Shown: positions 12,574 through 20,895, counted from the first letter of the stretch. The stretch is DNA of 64,000 bases from DATMER01 sp963844885 (GCA_963844885.1 CAWJQA010000012.1:496001-560000), one strand, 5' to 3'. Notes: generated by a model from the sequence alone, not told the origin. Made by a program: numbers and translations.

Positions 12574-13291
12574 CTGGCTCACCGCCGACGGCATCGACTT
12601 CGCCTACGGCCCGCGCACCGTCTTCCGCGGCCTGAGCTTCGCCGTGCCGGAGAGCGAGCCGGTCCTCGCCGTGGTGGGGCCGAGCGGCGCCGGCAAGTCG
12701 ACGCTGGTCAAGCTCCTCGCCGGCCACCTGCGGCCGGCCGCCGGCCGCCTCGCCTTCGACGGCGCCGAGGTCCGCGGCCCCGCCGCGTCGCGGCCGGTCG
12801 TCTTTCAGGACTACAACCTTTTCCCGTGGAAGACCGTGCTCGACAATGTCACCTTCGGCCTGAAGTGCGCCGGCATGCCCGCGGCCGAGCGCCGGAGGCG
12901 CGGCCTGGAGCTGCTCGCCCGCCTGCACCTCGCCGGCACCGAGGCGCTCCACCCGGTCCAGCTCTCGGGCGGCATGCAGCAGCGCGTCGGCCTCGCCCGC
13001 GCCCTCGCCGTCTCGCCGCGCTGCATCCTGCTCGACGAGCCGTTCAGCGCCCTCGACGACGAGATCAAGCTCGACCTCTGTCTCGAAATCACCCGGCTGG
13101 TGGCCGAGGAGGGGACGCGCTTCGTGCTCGTCACCCACGACCTCGCCGCCGCCGACTTCCTCGCCGACCGCGCCCTGATCCTGCGCGCCGGTGATAAGGG
13201 CGATACGGGCGACGCCGTGGTCCGCACGCTCGCTCCAGCACCCCATCCCCGGCCGCGCGAACGCATGGCTCTACCTTCCTGGAGGGTTTGA
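12566..13291 (+). CDS. ABC transporter ATP-binding protein (SsuB/TauB-like)
   Basis: 241 aa. Walker A GPSGAGKST near residue 33, Q-loop VVFQDYNLFPWKTV, signature LSGGMQQR, Walker B CILLDEPFSALDD and H-loop LVTHD are all intact. The WKTVLDNVTFGL segment is typical of the SsuB/TauB/NrtD group. The ATG at 12566 overlaps the permease stop by 8 bp. The last 40 residues, after RALILRAG, are poorly conserved and include a GDKGDTGD stretch from another 9-bp-like repeat. Energises uptake by the permease and binding protein. Confidence 0.9.
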   Translation: MSDWLTADGIDFAYGPRTVFRGLSFAVPESEPVLAVVGPSGAGKSTLVKLLAGHLRPAAGRLAFDGAEVRGPAASRPVVFQDYNLFPWKTVLDNVTFGLKCAGMPAAERRRRGLELLARLHLAGTEALHPVQLSGGMQQRVGLARALAVSPRCILLDEPFSALDDEIKLDLCLEITRLVAEEGTRFVLVTHDLAAADFLADRALILRAGDKGDTGDAVVRTLAPAPHPRPRERMALPSWRV

Positions 13292-13294
13292 CCG

Positions 13295-14413
13295 ATGAGA
13301 TCCTTGACGAAGCTGATCCCCCTGGCCCTGTTGCTGGCCGCTCCGCACCTGGAAGCCGGCGACGGGCTGACGTTCACGAATCCCGTGCTCCACCCGGGCA
13401 AGCTGGATTTCCACCTCCACGACACCCGCACCGGCACCGAGCAGAACTGGATGTGGTGGACCCCGTCGATCAAGGCGGGCTTCGGCCTCCTCTCTCCGGA
13501 CAAGGGGGACGACACCCGCTACTACGGCGGCTTCTTCCGGCCGCTCGCCGCCCGTCCGAAGATGGGCGACCTGATCGTAGCCGTCGAGCGGCTGGAGACG
13601 CCCACCGCCGACGACCTCGAATTCGAAGCCGAGTACCGTTCGACCTCGGGTTTCGCCCTGGGCGCCGGCTCGGTCGACCGCAAAGGCGACGCCAACGACG
13701 TCCGCTTCGCCAAGCTCTCCTACCGCAGCCAGGGAAAGGGGTGGAAGACGATCACCACTCTCCAGGCGCAGGAGGTCGGCGACGAGACCTCGCCCGGCGG
13801 CTACCTCGCGGTGTTCGACGACGAGCTCATGCTCGTGGCCGGCCACGACGGCGAGCAGTGGCGGGGCACGTTCGGCTACGTGGCGCCGCAGCCGAAGGCG
13901 GGCCCGGTCCGGCCGGCCGTCGAGATCCTCTACGTGGACAACGGCGTCGGCGACCGGCCCGGTCCCAAGACGCTTTTCGCCAACGCGACCCTGGGCTTCA
14001 CCGGCGGCTTCCTCAGCCATCCCGCGCGCCTCGGCCGGGCCATGGGACCGACCGGCCTGGAGTTCGGCAACCCGCTCGGCTACCTGACCCCGACCTGGAA
14101 CCGCCGGCTCGACACCTGGGAGATGGGAGGCGTCGCCGACTTCCGCATCGTAGGCTCCGAGACGCCGGCCGGCCTGCGCACCGTGACCTACGAGGCGCTC
14201 GCCTTCCCCTTCCAGGTCGTAAAAGGCGACAGCCTCGCCGACCGCTTCTTCCTGGGAGCCACCTACACGGACAGGTCCAAGGGCAACGACGTGGCCGGGG
14301 CCATGGCCGGCTATTATGGGAAGATCGCTTTTCTCACGGTTTCGCTCGCCGGAGAGTACGAGCCCGAGACCGGCGACCGCCGCCTGCACCTGGGGTTGAT
14401 CGACACTTTCTAA
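13295..14413 (+). CDS. Putative outer-membrane beta-barrel protein of the transporter operon
   Basis: 372 aa, with GGAGG 10 bp upstream of the ATG and 3 bp after the ATPase stop. Signal peptide MRSLTKLIPLALLLAAP, cleavage near residue 22. The rest alternates polar and hydrophobic residues with many aromatic and Gly positions and ends in Phe (GLIDTF), as outer-membrane porins do. I recognise no named porin family. As last gene of the operon it could let the ligand of the SsuABC-like system cross the outer membrane. It could instead be a periplasmic beta-sheet protein. Confidence 0.7.
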   Translation: MRSLTKLIPLALLLAAPHLEAGDGLTFTNPVLHPGKLDFHLHDTRTGTEQNWMWWTPSIKAGFGLLSPDKGDDTRYYGGFFRPLAARPKMGDLIVAVERLETPTADDLEFEAEYRSTSGFALGAGSVDRKGDANDVRFAKLSYRSQGKGWKTITTLQAQEVGDETSPGGYLAVFDDELMLVAGHDGEQWRGTFGYVAPQPKAGPVRPAVEILYVDNGVGDRPGPKTLFANATLGFTGGFLSHPARLGRAMGPTGLEFGNPLGYLTPTWNRRLDTWEMGGVADFRIVGSETPAGLRTVTYEALAFPFQVVKGDSLADRFFLGATYTDRSKGNDVAGAMAGYYGKIAFLTVSLAGEYEPETGDRRLHLGLIDTF

Positions 14414-14414
14414 A

Positions 14415-14504
14415 GCCAAGGACACAAAGGACCAAAAGGACACAAAGGACACTCCCCTGTCCTTTGAGTCCTTTATGTCCCTTATGTCCTTTATGTCCTT
14501 TTTC
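14415..14504. terminator. Long inverted repeat built of 9-10-bp AAAGGACAC/TTTATGTCC units between convergent genes
   Basis: The first half repeats AAGGACACAAAGGACC, and the second half repeats its complement (GTCCTTTATGTCC...), with a loop around CTCCCCT near 14452. T-runs follow on the plus strand (TCCTTTTTCC). It lies between the stop of the OMP gene (14413) and the ADOP stop (14505), so a bidirectional terminator is likely. The 9-bp periodicity of the arms is unusual for a simple terminator. Confidence 0.65.
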
Positions 14505-16985
14505 CTACGACCGCCGCAAAGCCGAGAAAGGATCCCCCCGCAAAGCCCGAAACACCGGCACCACGCTGGCCGCCAGCGCCACCGCCAGCAGCACGGCGGG
14601 CGCTCCCAGAAACGCCACCGGGTCCGTGGCGCTGAGGCCGTACAGCAGGCTGGCCACGACGCGGGTCAGCACGAACGCGGCGGCGATGCCGAGCGCCGTG
14701 CCGGCCGCGACCAGCACCGCGGCCCGTCCCAGGAAGCGCGCCAGGATGTCCTTCCGCCCGGCCCCGAGCACCAGGCGGATGCCGATCTCCTGGCGCCGCT
14801 CGCCGGCCAGATACGTCATGAGACCGTAGACGCCGAGCGCGGTCAGCACCACCGCCAGCACGGCGAACAGCGTCAGCAGCGAAGCGGCCATGCGCGGACC
14901 CCAGAGCGCCGTGGTGAGCAGCTCCGAAGCCGTGCGCGCGTCGTACAGCGGCAGGTCGCGGTCCAGCTCCTGGAGCCGCGCCTGCACGGCCGGCAGCAGC
15001 GCCCCCGTATCGCCTCCCGCGGAGCGCACGTGGAGGGTGATCGTCGGCGAATAGCGCTGGGCGAGCGGCACGTAGATGTACGGCACCGGCTCCTCGCCGA
15101 TCGTCTCGTACCGGGCATCGCGCGCCACGCCGACCACCTCGACCCAGACGCTGTCGTCTTCCTCGACGTAACGGAAGCGCTCGCCGACCGGATTCTTCCC
15201 GGGCCAGGCGCTGCGCGCCAGCGTCTCGTTGACGACCGCCACCTGCGGCGCGTCCTCGCGGTCGGAGTCCTTGAACCCCCGGCCCTGGAGGATCGGGATG
15301 CCGACCGTTTCGAAATAGCCGGGCCCGACCGCGTTGGTGCGGATCATCGGTCCCTCGTCGTCCGATTCCGCGCCGAACACGGCGATCTTCTTGCGATGGA
15401 TCACGTTTTTGAGCGGCGGCACCTGCGCGAGGCTCGCCGAGGCCACGCCGGGCAGGTTGGCGACCCGCTCGACGGCGGCGCGCTGCGCCTCCCGGCCGCG
15501 CGCCTCGTCATAGCCGGCGGCGCCGAGATCGAACGAGACCAGCACGAGCTTCCCGGCCTCGAAACCGGGATCGATCTGCCGCGCCTGTCCCAGGCTGCGC
15601 AGGAAGAGCCCGGCGCCGGTCAGCGCCACGATCGACAGGCCGATCTGCGCCAGCACCAGCGCATCGCGAATCCCGAGCCGGCCGCGCCGTTCGCCGGTCG
15701 CCGTGCTGCCGCCGGAAGCGCCGCGCAAGAGCGTCGTGAGATCCGGCCGCGACACCTGGAGAGCCGGCGCGAGCCCGAAGACGAGGCCGGTGACCAGCGC
15801 GACCAGGAACGTGAGCAGCAGCACTCGCGGATCGAGCTCCAGGTGGAGCGCCCCCTCATGGATCTGCGGCGGCCGGAAGCGCGTCCACAGCGCGTGGAGC
15901 CCCCAGGCGCCGAGCGGCAGACCGAGCAGGCCGCCGGCCAGGAAGAGGAGAAGGCTCTCGAGCACCAACTGGCGGACGAGCCGGCCGCGGCTCACGCCAA
16001 GCGACAGGCGCAGGGCGATCTCGCCGCCGCGGCCCTGGGCGCGGGCCACCAGGAGGTTGGCCACCGTGGTGCAGGCGACGAGCAGGATCAGGGCGACGGC
16101 GCCCAGCAACAGCTCTCCGGCGTGCAGGAAGACGTCGCGCTGATCGGGCCCGATGGCGCCCTCGGCCAGCGGCAGGAGAGCCACGGATTCGCCCTTGTTG
16201 TCGTCCGGAAAATCTTTCTGAAGCGCGCTCGCGGTGGCGAGCATCTCGCTGCGCGCCTGCTCGAAGCTCGTCCCCGGGCGCAGCCGGCCGACGAGGAAAA
16301 ACATGGCCACGCTGCGCTTGGCCAGGTTGCCGGCGAACGGCGAGATCTGGTCCGACATGGCGAGCGGCACCCACAGATCCGCGGCCCGCGTGCGCTCCAG
16401 GTCGTTGAAGCCGCGCGGCAGCACGCCGAGGATCGTGAACGGGTGGCCGTTGAGCAGCACCCGCCGTCCGACCACGCCGGGATCGCCGCCGAACCGGCGG
16501 TGCCACAGGCCGTCCCCGATCACCGCGACCGGATGCGCGCCGGGAGCGGCGTCCTCGTCCATCCGGAACGTGCGGCCGAGAGCGGCCTTGACGCCGAGCA
16601 CGTCGAAGTAGTTGCCGGACACCGCCCGGCCGGTGACGCGCTCGGGCCGGCCGCCGCCGTCTCCCTCACTGAGGCCGATGCCGAAGCCCTGATACGCCAG
16701 GATGCCCGTGAACGCATGCACCCGCTCCCGGTAGTCCAGGTAGTTCAGATAGGACATGCGGTTGTACCCGCCGTCCTCCTGATCGGAGCCGTAGATGGCG
16801 ACCAGCCGCTCCGGCTCGCGCATCGGCAGCGGGCGCAGGAAGACGGCGTTGACCAGCGTGAACACCGCCGTGTTGGCGCCGCACCCGAGCGCCAGCGCCA
16901 GCACCGCCGCCGCCGCGAGCCCCGGCCGGTTGACCAGCATGCGCGCGCTGTAGCGCAGATCCTGCCAGAAGGCTTCGATCGACAT
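14505..16985 (-). CDS. ADOP-family permease (MacB/FtsX-type, duplicated)
   Basis: 826 aa. N-terminal DLRYSARMLVNRPGLAAAAVLALALG is the signature start of the acidobacterial duplicated orphan permease family. A MacB-like periplasmic domain follows (about 45-270), then TM segments near 285, 335 and 385, a second periplasmic domain (about 440-660), and three C-terminal TMs with the FtsX motif RRQEIGIRLVLGAGRKDIL. These proteins occur without a linked ATPase, and none is present here. Inner membrane; substrates are generally unknown, with export or membrane-stress roles proposed by homology to MacB. Confidence 0.9.
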   Translation of the reverse strand: MSIEAFWQDLRYSARMLVNRPGLAAAAVLALALGCGANTAVFTLVNAVFLRPLPMREPERLVAIYGSDQEDGGYNRMSYLNYLDYRERVHAFTGILAYQGFGIGLSEGDGGGRPERVTGRAVSGNYFDVLGVKAALGRTFRMDEDAAPGAHPVAVIGDGLWHRRFGGDPGVVGRRVLLNGHPFTILGVLPRGFNDLERTRAADLWVPLAMSDQISPFAGNLAKRSVAMFFLVGRLRPGTSFEQARSEMLATASALQKDFPDDNKGESVALLPLAEGAIGPDQRDVFLHAGELLLGAVALILLVACTTVANLLVARAQGRGGEIALRLSLGVSRGRLVRQLVLESLLLFLAGGLLGLPLGAWGLHALWTRFRPPQIHEGALHLELDPRVLLLTFLVALVTGLVFGLAPALQVSRPDLTTLLRGASGGSTATGERRGRLGIRDALVLAQIGLSIVALTGAGLFLRSLGQARQIDPGFEAGKLVLVSFDLGAAGYDEARGREAQRAAVERVANLPGVASASLAQVPPLKNVIHRKKIAVFGAESDDEGPMIRTNAVGPGYFETVGIPILQGRGFKDSDREDAPQVAVVNETLARSAWPGKNPVGERFRYVEEDDSVWVEVVGVARDARYETIGEEPVPYIYVPLAQRYSPTITLHVRSAGGDTGALLPAVQARLQELDRDLPLYDARTASELLTTALWGPRMAASLLTLFAVLAVVLTALGVYGLMTYLAGERRQEIGIRLVLGAGRKDILARFLGRAAVLVAAGTALGIAAAFVLTRVVASLLYGLSATDPVAFLGAPAVLLAVALAASVVPVFRALRGDPFSALRRS

Positions 16986-17027
16986 GGCCGGTTAGTCTAC
17001 AGTGCCCGCGGCAGGAAGGAGCACAGA

Positions 17028-17084
17028 ATGGACGCGAATCCGCCCGCCCCGGGGGCCGTTCCGGCCAGCCCCCGGGGCTTTTGA
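17028..17084 (+). CDS. Very short ORF (18 codons) with strong RBS ending in a terminator
   Basis: GGAAGGAG lies 6 bp before ATG at 17028. The 18-codon frame (MDANPPAPGAVPASPRGF) runs through a GC-rich hairpin and stops just after its T-run. It could be a leader peptide, an attenuator-like element, or the remnant of a longer gene. Nothing downstream on the plus strand needs a leader. Low certainty that it is translated. Confidence 0.3.
   Translation: MDANPPAPGAVPASPRGF
17046..17082 (+). terminator. Rho-independent terminator
   Basis: Perfect 11-bp stem GCCCCGGGGGC / GCCCCCGGGGC with an 11-nt loop, followed directly by TTTT on the plus strand. Confidence 0.75.
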
Positions 17085-17089
17085 ACGGA

Positions 17090-17440
17090 CTAGCCCGTCT
17101 TCTGTCGCTTCGCTTTCGGCCGGACGCGCGCGGGAGCGATCCCGAACTGCGGGAGCTGCTCGCTCCGCGTCCCCAACCGGGACTTCACGAAGTACCGGAG
17201 GCGCCGCGCCGACTCGCGGCCGTTGTCGCGAGCTTCTTGAATGCCCACCGTGGTTTCCTGTGCCATCGTGGCAAAGGTCTGCCGGATGAGCTTCAAGGTC
17301 TTTACCTGGATCAGCGCTTCCGCGATCTGGGCCACCGCTTCATCCACTCCGGGCAGATTCGCCTGATTCGCCATGCAGGCCTCCATCAAGCCCTCCCAGT
17401 CCCGGAAGAGATTTGCATACGAGCTTTTCTTATTGGGCAT
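17090..17440 (-). CDS. Small helical protein of unknown function, paralog of the gene at 33322
   Basis: 116 aa. ATG at 17440 has AAGGAG 7-8 bp upstream. No known domain recognised. It is predicted largely helical, with a DWEGLMEA box at the N-terminus and a basic C-terminus (RLGTRSEQLPQFGIAPARVR). The protein at 33322-33711 shares the DWExL box, the GR/GRES...R-R/I-RF-K segment, the G-RS-L-F-I-P-R-R tail and the same length class, so the two are paralogs. Follows the 43-codon ORF at 17490 by 49 bp, probably as one operon. Confidence 0.7.
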   Translation of the reverse strand: MPNKKSSYANLFRDWEGLMEACMANQANLPGVDEAVAQIAEALIQVKTLKLIRQTFATMAQETTVGIQEARDNGRESARRLRYFVKSRLGTRSEQLPQFGIAPARVRPKAKRQKTG

Positions 17441-17489
17441 GGTCTTTCTCCTTTCTTGGGGTTCCATGGAACGGGTCTGGCTCCCGGCC

Positions 17490-17621
17490 TCACCCGGCCT
17501 CCTCCTCGACCGACTCCTCCTGCACCCGCTCCGACTTCAGATCGGGCTCGATCGGGGTGATGAGCGGATCGGCCGAATCGACCCCGATTTCCTGCATGGT
17601 TACATCCGTGACTGCGTTCAT
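17490..17621 (-). CDS. Small acidic peptide gene (43 aa)
   Basis: ATG at 17621 with AGGAG 6-7 bp upstream. The 43-residue product is acidic (ends EESVEEEAG), with no Cys and no signal peptide. A good sigma70-like promoter and an inverted repeat lie 90-150 bp upstream, and it is the first gene before the 116-aa helical protein. Function unknown. A leader-like or regulatory peptide is possible, but no modifying enzyme is nearby, so a RiPP assignment is not supported. Confidence 0.5.
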   Translation of the reverse strand: MNAVTDVTMQEIGVDSADPLITPIEPDLKSERVQEESVEEEAG

Positions 17622-17710
17622 GTGCATCTCCTCTTCTGAAGGCTCCGGGCCTTTATGGCACCGGAGAGACGTTTTCAGCAACGCGGCGACCTCCACGTCA
17701 CTTGCAAGGG

Positions 17711-17740
17711 AGTATACGCACAGCACAGCCACACTGTCTA
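17711..17740 (-). promoter_or_regulatory. Sigma70-like promoter for the 17621-17090 operon
   Basis: On the minus strand TAGACA, 18 bp, TATACT. It lies about 90 bp upstream of the small peptide gene, in an otherwise non-coding gap (17622-17883). Confidence 0.55.
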
Positions 17741-17750
17741 GTGTTTTTTT

Positions 17751-17771
17751 GACGATCTTTTGGAGATCGTC
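17751..17771. promoter_or_regulatory. Inverted repeat GACGATCT-N5-AGATCGTC upstream of the promoter
   Basis: Perfect 8-bp arms centred about 20 bp upstream of the -35 box of the 17711-17740 promoter, the usual place for an activator or operator site. A T7 run lies on its plus-strand 5' side, so it does not look like a terminator in either direction. The XRE protein encoded at 18326-19015 is a candidate binder by proximity only. Confidence 0.5.
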
Positions 17772-17883
17772 TGGCTTACAGGCCCTGAATCTGTTTCACA
17801 GAAATGCCCGTAATGGACAGTTGCTTGGTGAAATCGCGAAAAATCGCGATCCGGAGGCAGTCGCTACAATTCGCCGGGATCAT

Positions 17884-18324
17884 TCAGCCTCCCAGCCGCA
17901 CCACCCGTACGCGCTTCGAGTCGTCGGTCCTGCACAGCTTGCAAAGCCTGTCCGCGTCCGCGGGAACGGCGCACTTCAGCACGGCCCAGCCTGCCCCCAG
18001 CAGAGTCTTGACGATCTTCTCCGCATCGCGCGCATGCCGCAGCCAGACGATCTCCGTGTAAAGCATCAGCCGGTCGTGGGTCCACGGACCCCGCACCAGT
18101 TGCAGGAAGACTCCGGCCTCCAGAGGCGTGCCGAACGCGCGGCGCGCCAGCTCGGCCACCCCTAGAAGCTCGACGTCCAACTCCCAGCCCGGATCGCCGA
18201 CGGGGCTCCACATCGCCGAAACCGCCGCGACTGCCGGGGTGCCCGCCTGCCCGCCCCAAGCGCTGACATCGCGTGCCAGCACCTTGCCCTTCAACCGCGG
18301 CAAGTCCTTGGGCGGGTTCCGCAC
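17884..18324 (-). CDS. Unknown protein co-transcribed with an XRE regulator
   Basis: About 146 aa from GTG at 18324, which follows the upstream XRE stop (TAA, 18326-18328) with one base between. No recognised domain. The middle (DVELLGVAELARRAFGTPLEAGVFLQLVRGP) and the C-terminal region with CxLCR look like a compact alpha/beta protein. Tight linkage to the XRE gene suggests a regulator-effector or antitoxin-toxin-like pair, but no toxin motif is visible. Confidence 0.6.
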   Translation of the reverse strand: MRNPPKDLPRLKGKVLARDVSAWGGQAGTPAVAAVSAMWSPVGDPGWELDVELLGVAELARRAFGTPLEAGVFLQLVRGPWTHDRLMLYTEIVWLRHARDAEKIVKTLLGAGWAVLKCAVPADADRLCKLCRTDDSKRVRVVRLGG

Positions 18325-18325
18325 C

Positions 18326-19015
18326 TTACGCCTCCGCGTCCGCCTTGGTCGCGGCGGGCGGCAGCAGCCTCTCGACCGCGGCATCCAGCGCATTGAAGAG
18401 CGTCTCGGACTTTTCGGCAACGGGCTCGAAGCCGTACTCCAGGTCCGTCCGCAGGTCCGACGCGACGTTCTCCAGGGCGATGCCGGCTGTTTGGAGTTGC
18501 GCGAGAACGTAGGCGGCCCGGCTCATGGGCCTTGCGCCTCGCCTCATCGCGGCGGTCTCCACGAGCGTGGGAATCGTGAGCCGGGTCTGGAGATGCTGAA
18601 AGGTCTCGACGGTCTGCTCCAGCGCCGCCGCCTGATAGGTGAGGAGGTCCAGCAGGTCCGGCGGCAAGTCATCGTCCCGATCCGGTTCGGCCGCGGGCTC
18701 GGCAAGAACCTCGGCGAGAAGCTCCAGAGGAGTGGCGGACAGGGCCGGCGCCAGCTCCGCGATGTGGCGAAGGGTGGGCTCGGTTCTCCCCCGCAGCAGG
18801 TTGCCCAGGCTCCCGTGCGCCCAGCCCAGGTGCCGCTCGATGCTGCGTTGCGACCGCCCCATCACGGTGGTACGCCGCATCAGGGCCGCGCGCAGCCGCT
18901 CCGCGATGGACGGCCCCGCCGGCAGCGGCGGGATCGAAAGCTCGCGTCTCGCTCGACATGCCGCGGAGGATAAGGAAAGACGCACCGGCGGGGAGGGCTC
19001 CTTCACGAATTCCAA
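18326..19015 (-). CDS. XRE-type helix-turn-helix regulator
   Basis: Up to 229 aa. The HTH lies near residues 50-95: MGRSQRSIERHLGWAHGSLG, then NLLRGRTEPTLRHIAELAPAL, a cro/C1-type fold. The C-terminal two thirds are helical, without a known ligand domain. The start is uncertain: the longest frame begins with TTG at 19015, and the real start may be further in. Divergent from the XRE-TPR gene at 19070, so it may control that gene and its own two-gene operon from the shared gap. Confidence 0.75.
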   Translation of the reverse strand: MEFVKEPSPPVRLSLSSAACRARRELSIPPLPAGPSIAERLRAALMRRTTVMGRSQRSIERHLGWAHGSLGNLLRGRTEPTLRHIAELAPALSATPLELLAEVLAEPAAEPDRDDDLPPDLLDLLTYQAAALEQTVETFQHLQTRLTIPTLVETAAMRRGARPMSRAAYVLAQLQTAGIALENVASDLRTDLEYGFEPVAEKSETLFNALDAAVERLLPPAATKADAEA

Positions 19016-19069
19016 GAAAATTGGCCGCGGGTGTCAAAAAAAGGGGGCTTGCGGCAACTCTATAGATGT

Positions 19070-20512
19070 ATGGCCCTCAACCGCCCTTTCAAGTCCCTTC
19101 TCGTCGCCCTGTCCCGGCAGGTGAAGGGGAAGTCTCAGAAGGAGGTCGCCGCGGCGAGCGGCCTCACGGTCAACCACCTCGGCGACATCGAGCGGGGCAC
19201 GACCAAGGACCCCGCCAACTCGGACATCGTCCTGGCCCTCGACGGCGTAGAGTGCAATCCGGCCGAGGCCATCATCCTGTCGGCCTGCCTCGAAGCCCTG
19301 GACCAGCTCGACCCCCTGGAGGACCCTGGAGAGGCCACCGCCAGGGAGCAGGCCGCCGCCGCCGCCGCGGAGCGCGTACGCCGCCGGCTCCGCGGGGAGG
19401 CGCCGAGCAGCTATCCGGCACCCTACGAGGTCGCGCTGGACCGGGAGGCGGCCCGGGAGTCCTGGCAGACGCTACGGACCGTCGAGCCCCTCGAAGACAT
19501 GGTTCTCGTGGTGCGCAGGGCCCGGGAGTATCAGACCTGGGCAGTGGTGGAGTGGCTTTGTGACGCGAGCATCCGCGCGGCGTCCAAGGACGCCGGCCGC
19601 GCCATGGACCTCGCCCTGCTCGCGGTGCTGCTCGCCGGGGACCTGCAGGTAATGGCGGACTGGCGCCGGTGCCTGCTCGGCTACGCCGCGGCACACCTGG
19701 CGAACGCGTACCGCGTGGCGGGCGACCTCGTCGTGGCGGACTGGACCCTGAATGCCGCCAAGCGGCTGTGGGCGGCGGGCCGGGACCCGGACCAACTCCT
19801 CGACCCCGGCCGCCTCTTCGACCTGGAAGCCTCGCTTCGCCGCGATCAGCGCCGCTTTGCCGATTCGCTGGCCCTGCTGGAGCAGGCAGCTCCCATGACA
19901 CGCCGCCCCGAGCATGTTGCTTTGAAGAGAGCCTTCACTCTGGAGGTCATGGGCGAATACGAGCAGGCTATCGACGCCCTGCTCAAGGTAGCCCCCCGTG
20001 TCGAGAACCACCCGGAGCCCCGGCTGAAGACCATCCAGCGCTTCAACCTCGCCGTTTCCCTGACCCACGTCGGCCGTCACCGGGAGGCCGCCCGGCTACT
20101 CCCCTCCATCCGCCAGCTTGCCGAAGACCTTCAGGACAACCTTGATTGCGTTCGCGCGCGCTGGCTCGAAGGGCGCGTCGCCGCCGGGCTCGGGCATACA
20201 GAGGAAGCTTTGGAGGCTCTCAAAGAGGCCCGGCACGACTTCGCGGCGCGCGACATGCACTACGACGTTGTGCTGTCGCTCGTAGAGACGGCGGCCCTCC
20301 GCCTGGATCTGGGCGACTACATCGAAGTCCAGCGGCTTGCCGGTGAGCTGGCCCCGATCTTCGCACAGAACGGCGTCCACGCCGAAGCCCTGAAAGCCTT
20401 GCGGATCTTCGAGGAAGCCGTGGCACGGCAGGAGGCGACAGCCGGCCTCGCACGCCGCCTCCTTTCGTACCTCTTCCGCGCCCGGCACGACAGTGGGCTA
20501 CAATTTGTTTGA
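19070..20512 (+). CDS. XRE-HTH plus TPR-like regulator 1
   Basis: 480 aa. N-terminal HTH (about 8-60: KGKSQKEVAAASGLTVNHLG, DIERGTTKD). Residues about 125-475 are helical repeats of TPR type (for example FTLEVMGEYEQAIDALL and HVGRHREAARLL). Very similar to the protein at 20896, with long identical stretches such as AFTLEVMG and APRVENHPE. HTH plus C-terminal TPR is the RRNPP architecture, in which imported peptides control DNA binding; here that is inference. ATG at 19070 has no clear RBS, while a TATAGAT box ends a few bases before it, so a leaderless transcript is possible. It is convergent with the exported-peptide gene at 20540. Confidence 0.83.
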   Translation: MALNRPFKSLLVALSRQVKGKSQKEVAAASGLTVNHLGDIERGTTKDPANSDIVLALDGVECNPAEAIILSACLEALDQLDPLEDPGEATAREQAAAAAAERVRRRLRGEAPSSYPAPYEVALDREAARESWQTLRTVEPLEDMVLVVRRAREYQTWAVVEWLCDASIRAASKDAGRAMDLALLAVLLAGDLQVMADWRRCLLGYAAAHLANAYRVAGDLVVADWTLNAAKRLWAAGRDPDQLLDPGRLFDLEASLRRDQRRFADSLALLEQAAPMTRRPEHVALKRAFTLEVMGEYEQAIDALLKVAPRVENHPEPRLKTIQRFNLAVSLTHVGRHREAARLLPSIRQLAEDLQDNLDCVRARWLEGRVAAGLGHTEEALEALKEARHDFAARDMHYDVVLSLVETAALRLDLGDYIEVQRLAGELAPIFAQNGVHAEALKALRIFEEAVARQEATAGLARRLLSYLFRARHDSGLQFV

Positions 20513-20539
20513 TGTCCAGTGCTGGCAGGGGTACGTCCA

Positions 20540-20764
20540 TCAGGAGCCTTGCTGACAGGCCGGCTTGCCGTCCGGATCGAGCCCACAGCCTGCATCGATT
20601 GTGGGGGCCGGCTGGCAGCCTCCGTCGGGGTCCAAGCCACAGCCTTCGTCGGTCGTAGCCGGCACCCAAACGGAAGAAAGGAAGCTCCAGAGCTGGTCCA
20701 GGGATGACGCTGGGACGGTCAGGAGGGAGGCGGTCAAGAGGATGAGCGCGGCTGCTTGGCGCAT
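20540..20764 (-). CDS. Small exported peptide with two CGLDPDG repeats
   Basis: 74 aa. ATG at 20764 with GGAG 6 bp upstream. N-terminal signal sequence (MRQAAALILLTASLLTVPASS), then a short spacer LDQLWSFLSSVW and two copies of a [DE]-x-GCGLDPDG motif, each followed by a further Cys (four Cys in the mature part). No family name known to me. It is convergent with XRE-TPR 1 (27-bp gap) and divergent from XRE-TPR 2 (131-bp gap), so it lies between the two regulators and likely shares a promoter region with the second. Candidate secreted signal or effector peptide. Confidence 0.72.
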   Translation of the reverse strand: MRQAAALILLTASLLTVPASSLDQLWSFLSSVWVPATTDEGCGLDPDGGCQPAPTIDAGCGLDPDGKPACQQGS

Positions 20765-20895
20765 ATACGTCTCCACCCGCGGCCTCTCCACCCGTCTCCT
20801 TGGCGGGTGGGTGCCGGGTTTCAAGATCGGATGATGCGGCAGGATCGCACGATTGGTGACGGTTGTCTCCACTTGTTCCCATAGGAGGAATAGGT

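Noticed and set aside
14475..17084. 869-codon plus-strand frame
   Set aside because: Antisense to the ADOP permease; only its last 18 codons have an RBS and are discussed separately.
17490..17621. RiPP precursor peptide
   Set aside because: No Cys/Ser/Thr-rich core, no leader cleavage motif and no modifying enzyme nearby; kept only as a small acidic ORF.
17751..17771. Rho-independent terminator
   Set aside because: The T-run lies before the hairpin on the plus strand and becomes an A-run after it on the minus strand, so it cannot terminate either way.
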